A stretch of DNA of 18,500 bases from Helicobacteraceae bacterium (GTDB lineage: Bacteria > Campylobacterota > Campylobacteria > Campylobacterales > Sulfurimonadaceae), in the NCBI GenBank assembly GCA_015488855.1, contig WFMY01000104.1:1-18500 (forward strand), written 5' to 3'. Positions 16,268 to 18,500 of the stretch are shown in pieces (the stretch's first letter is position 1; the number at the start of each line of letters is the position of its first letter). A program made the translations under genes and the position numbers. The notes under the pieces were generated by a model. That model did no database searches. It saw only the letters and a list, made by a program, of their open reading frames with translations, and had not been told where the DNA came from.

Positions 16268-17265
16268 AAAAAATAACTATTTTGTTGGCACTTACTATGT
16301 CGATAGTTTTGAGTGCAAAAGAGGCAACGGTGGAACAGCTTTTTTCTGTACAAACAGTTAAAGTAAAAAAACAAACACTCTCACAGAGAGTCAAAAACTA
16401 TGGGTTTGTCAAAGCTGATGAAGCAAGAATATATGATATGACACCAAGGTTTTATGGGTATGTAGTCAAACTTTATGCAGATAAAATTTACATGAAAGTT
16501 AAAAAAGGTCAACTTTTGGCTGAGGTATATTCGCCAGAAGTTTTTAAAGCAAAAGATGAGTACCTCAATACTTACAAATACACACAGCTAAGACAGAACA
16601 AAGGGATGCTTGAGAGTGCAAAACTAAAGTTAGAACTTTTGGGTGTGAGCCAAAAAGAGATAGCAGATGTTATAAAACAAGATAAGGCGATGCCAAATAC
16701 GAAAATTTATGCATCACAAAGTGGCTATATATTTGAAAAAAATATTAATAATGGTAGTGCTTTTAAAGCAAAACAAAAAATCTTCCAAATCGTTAATCTT
16801 GATGAAATTTGGGTAGAGGCAAAGCTTTTTGAAGAGGAGCGCGCACAACTCTCAATTACACCGAGATATGAGTTAAGATTTAAAGGTTTAGATACTGTGT
16901 ATAAAACTACAAAGAGGCTACTCTACCCAGAACTCAATCCAAAAGTAGCAACGCTTACGCTGCGTTTGCGTATCAAAAATACTGCAAATCAACTTTTCCC
17001 TGGGATGTATGCTACAGTGATTTCACTTGAAAATTCGCAAACACAACTTACACTCCCATCAACTGCGGTGATTCTTAAAAATGGAAAACATTATGTGTTT
17101 ATGGTTGGAGACTATGAGGGTGAATATGAACCTTTAGAAGTACAGGTTGAAGTGATAAATGCTAACACCTATGCGATAACAGATGGATTAAGTGAAGGTG
17201 AAGAAGTTGTAAACAATGCCTTGTTTATGATGGACTCAGATGCACAAATTAATGGACTTTACTAA
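16264..17265 (+). CDS. RND efflux periplasmic adaptor (CusB-like, shortened N-terminus)
   Basis: A 333-residue membrane-fusion protein with a signal peptide (MKKITILLALTMSIVLSA). Domains in order: a first beta-barrel/lipoyl half with FYGYVVKLYAD and KKGQLLAEVYSPEV (around 70-100); a short helical hairpin (around 103-145); a second lipoyl half with IYASQSGYIFEKNI (around 150); a beta-barrel with DEIWVEAKLFEEE (around 180); and a membrane-proximal end with LSEGEEVVNNALFMMDSDAQ. The last part matches the end of CusB closely. It lacks the N-terminal metal-binding segment of E. coli CusB (YDPMYP ... MDMDLVPKY) and its methionines, since the adaptor core begins right after the signal. GAGGAG at 16251-16256 lies inside the channel gene, 7 bases before the ATG. 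The stop is 2 bases from the pump gene. It should link pump and channel in the periplasm. Confidence 0.87.
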   Translation: MKKITILLALTMSIVLSAKEATVEQLFSVQTVKVKKQTLSQRVKNYGFVKADEARIYDMTPRFYGYVVKLYADKIYMKVKKGQLLAEVYSPEVFKAKDEYLNTYKYTQLRQNKGMLESAKLKLELLGVSQKEIADVIKQDKAMPNTKIYASQSGYIFEKNINNGSAFKAKQKIFQIVNLDEIWVEAKLFEEERAQLSITPRYELRFKGLDTVYKTTKRLLYPELNPKVATLTLRLRIKNTANQLFPGMYATVISLENSQTQLTLPSTAVILKNGKHYVFMVGDYEGEYEPLEVQVEVINANTYAITDGLSEGEEVVNNALFMMDSDAQINGLY

Positions 17266-17267
17266 TT

Positions 17268-18500
17268 ATGATTGAAAAACTAATAGAATTCAGCATTAAG
17301 AACAAGTTTTTAATACTGATGATGACACTTTTTATCTCTATGGGTTCATACTACGCTATGAAAAACACTCCTTTAGATGCTCTGCCAGATCTTTCTCCTC
17401 CTCAGGTGATAGTGCAGATTAATTGGGCAGGACAATCTCCTGAGATTGTTGAAGAACAGGGAACTTATATCCTCGTAGCTCAGTTTTTAGCTATTGCTGA
17501 TATAGAGACTGTTCGTGGATATTCTACTTATGAAAATGGACTTGTCTACATCATCTTTAAAGAGGGAACTGACCTTTACTGGGCTAGAAGTCGTGTACTT
17601 GAACAACTCGCTTCCGTACAGTCACAGCTTCCTGCTTCTATGGAAGTTTCACTTGGACCAGATGCTTCAGGTGTTGGTTGGGCATACGAGTATGCACTAA
17701 GTTCGAAGACGAAAAATTTGGCTCAGTTGCGTACACTCCAAGATTATTATTATAAATATGCTTTGATGGGTGTAGATGGGGTGAGTGAAGTCGCTTCTAT
17801 TGGTGGATTTATCCCAACTTACCAAGTAACTGTCAATAACGATAATCTCATCCGCTATAACCTTAGCATCAACGATGTTGCAAAAGTGCTTAAGGCTAAC
17901 AACAACGATACCGGTGGAAGAATAGTGATAGAAAATGGCTTTGAGTGGATGGTACAAGCAAAAGGTTATGTCAAAGATTTAGACGATATCCGTAAGCTTG
18001 TAGTGACTGAAAAAGGTGGAGTACAAATCACACTTGGTGATATTGGTCGTGTAGAACTTACCCCTGCAGCGCGTCGAGGGGTTGCCGATCTCAATGGTGA
18101 TGGTGAAGTCGTAGGGGGTATCGTCTTAATCCGCTATGGTGAGGATGTTTACAGTGCGCTGAAGCGTGTAAAGAAAAAGATGAAAGAGCTTAAAGTAGAT
18201 GGTGTCGATGTAACAACAGTGTATGATCGCTCATCACTCATAGAAAAAGCGGTTGATACACTCAAAGGTACGCTCATAGAGGAGAGTGTTATTGTTATTA
18301 TTATCATCGGACTTTTCTTGATGCACTTTCGTTCATCGCTTATCGTACTTATCGTGCTTCCGCTTACTATCGGGAGTACTTTCTTGCTTATGTATCTCTT
18401 TGGCATTGGTTCAAATATTATGAGTTTAGGGGGGATAGCTATTGCCATTGGGGCGATGGTAGATGCCTCCATCGTTATGATAGAAAATGCTCATAAGATG
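17268..18500 (+). CDS. cusA: CusA-like heavy-metal RND efflux pump, 3'-truncated by window edge
   Basis: The frame runs open from ATG at 17268 to the last base, giving 411 codons of a protein that is usually about 1,030-1,050 residues. The start MIEKLIEFSIKNKFLI leads into TM1 (around 12-31). TPLDALPDLSPPQVIVQ follows, typical of metal-exporting (HME) RND pumps, and then the porter subdomains. TM2-TM4 begin near 340 (ESVIVIIIIGLFLMHFR). The TM4 segment IAIGAMVDASIVMIENAHK contains D399 and E406, which align with E. coli CusA D405 and E412 of the proton relay. This version matches the monovalent Cu(I)/Ag(I) class, whereas CzcA-type pumps have DFG.IVDGAVVIVEN at this place. The methionine substrate site of CusA (M573, M623, M672) lies beyond the window, so the metal is inferred. 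No strong Shine-Dalgarno is visible, and coupling to the adaptor stop is likely. Confidence 0.93.
   Translation, partial: MIEKLIEFSIKNKFLILMMTLFISMGSYYAMKNTPLDALPDLSPPQVIVQINWAGQSPEIVEEQGTYILVAQFLAIADIETVRGYSTYENGLVYIIFKEGTDLYWARSRVLEQLASVQSQLPASMEVSLGPDASGVGWAYEYALSSKTKNLAQLRTLQDYYYKYALMGVDGVSEVASIGGFIPTYQVTVNNDNLIRYNLSINDVAKVLKANNNDTGGRIVIENGFEWMVQAKGYVKDLDDIRKLVVTEKGGVQITLGDIGRVELTPAARRGVADLNGDGEVVGGIVLIRYGEDVYSALKRVKKKMKELKVDGVDVTTVYDRSSLIEKAVDTLKGTLIEESVIVIIIIGLFLMHFRSSLIVLIVLPLTIGSTFLLMYLFGIGSNIMSLGGIAIAIGAMVDASIVMIENAHKM

Noticed and set aside
1..18500. tRNA, rRNA, CRISPR arrays, insertion sequences, attachment sites
   Set aside because: Nearly all of the sequence is accounted for by coding regions. 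I saw no cloverleaf, spaced direct-repeat array, transposase or flanking duplication.

Overview
The window reads as a low-GC Campylobacterota (Epsilonproteobacteria) chromosome, most like the Sulfurimonas/Sulfurovum/Campylobacter group. The main evidence is the gene order frdC-frdA-frdB, with a Wolinella-type dihaem FrdC, followed directly by a pair of dynamin-like GTPases. The same arrangement is known from Campylobacter jejuni (Cj0408-Cj0412). The species cannot be named from the sequence alone.

Layout. (1) Positions 1-2919, plus strand: the restriction/helicase subunit of a type III restriction-modification system. The frame is open from base 1, so its start, and presumably the partner methyltransferase, lie to the left. 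(2) 2920-3217: a short degenerate zone at the convergent junction. It holds what looks like a fragment of a DUF2130-family gene, suggesting erosion of the accessory locus. (3) 3183-11005, minus strand: a compact operon, frdC-frdA-frdB-DLP1-DLP2, with gaps of 20 bp or less or small overlaps. It has an extended -10 promoter in front of frdC. (4) 11140-14580, minus strand: a large SNF2-family ATPase with an N-terminal SWIM zinc finger. (5) 14581-14692: a divergent intergenic region with overlapping -10 boxes and inverted repeats. (6) 14693 to the end, plus strand: a copper/silver-type efflux operon. It encodes a Met-rich YtkA/FixH-like periplasmic protein, a TolC-like outer-membrane channel, a CusB-like adaptor and a CusA-like RND pump that runs off the right edge.

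How the genes work together. FrdCAB should be a menaquinone-linked fumarate reductase, used in anaerobic respiration and/or the reductive TCA cycle. All the haem, FAD and Fe-S ligands I checked are present. The dynamin pair is co-transcribed with it and is probably a hetero-oligomeric membrane-tethering or remodelling machine. The right-hand operon would move monovalent metal from periplasm to outside. Its adaptor lacks the N-terminal metal-binding segment of E. coli CusB, and the Met-rich first gene is a plausible substitute.

I see no tRNA, rRNA, CRISPR array, insertion sequence or convincing intrinsic terminator. I found no clearly new multi-gene system. The most useful leads are the frd-dynamin linkage, the Met-rich protein paired with a shortened CusB, the SWIM-SNF2 protein, and the DUF2130 remnant next to the type III system.
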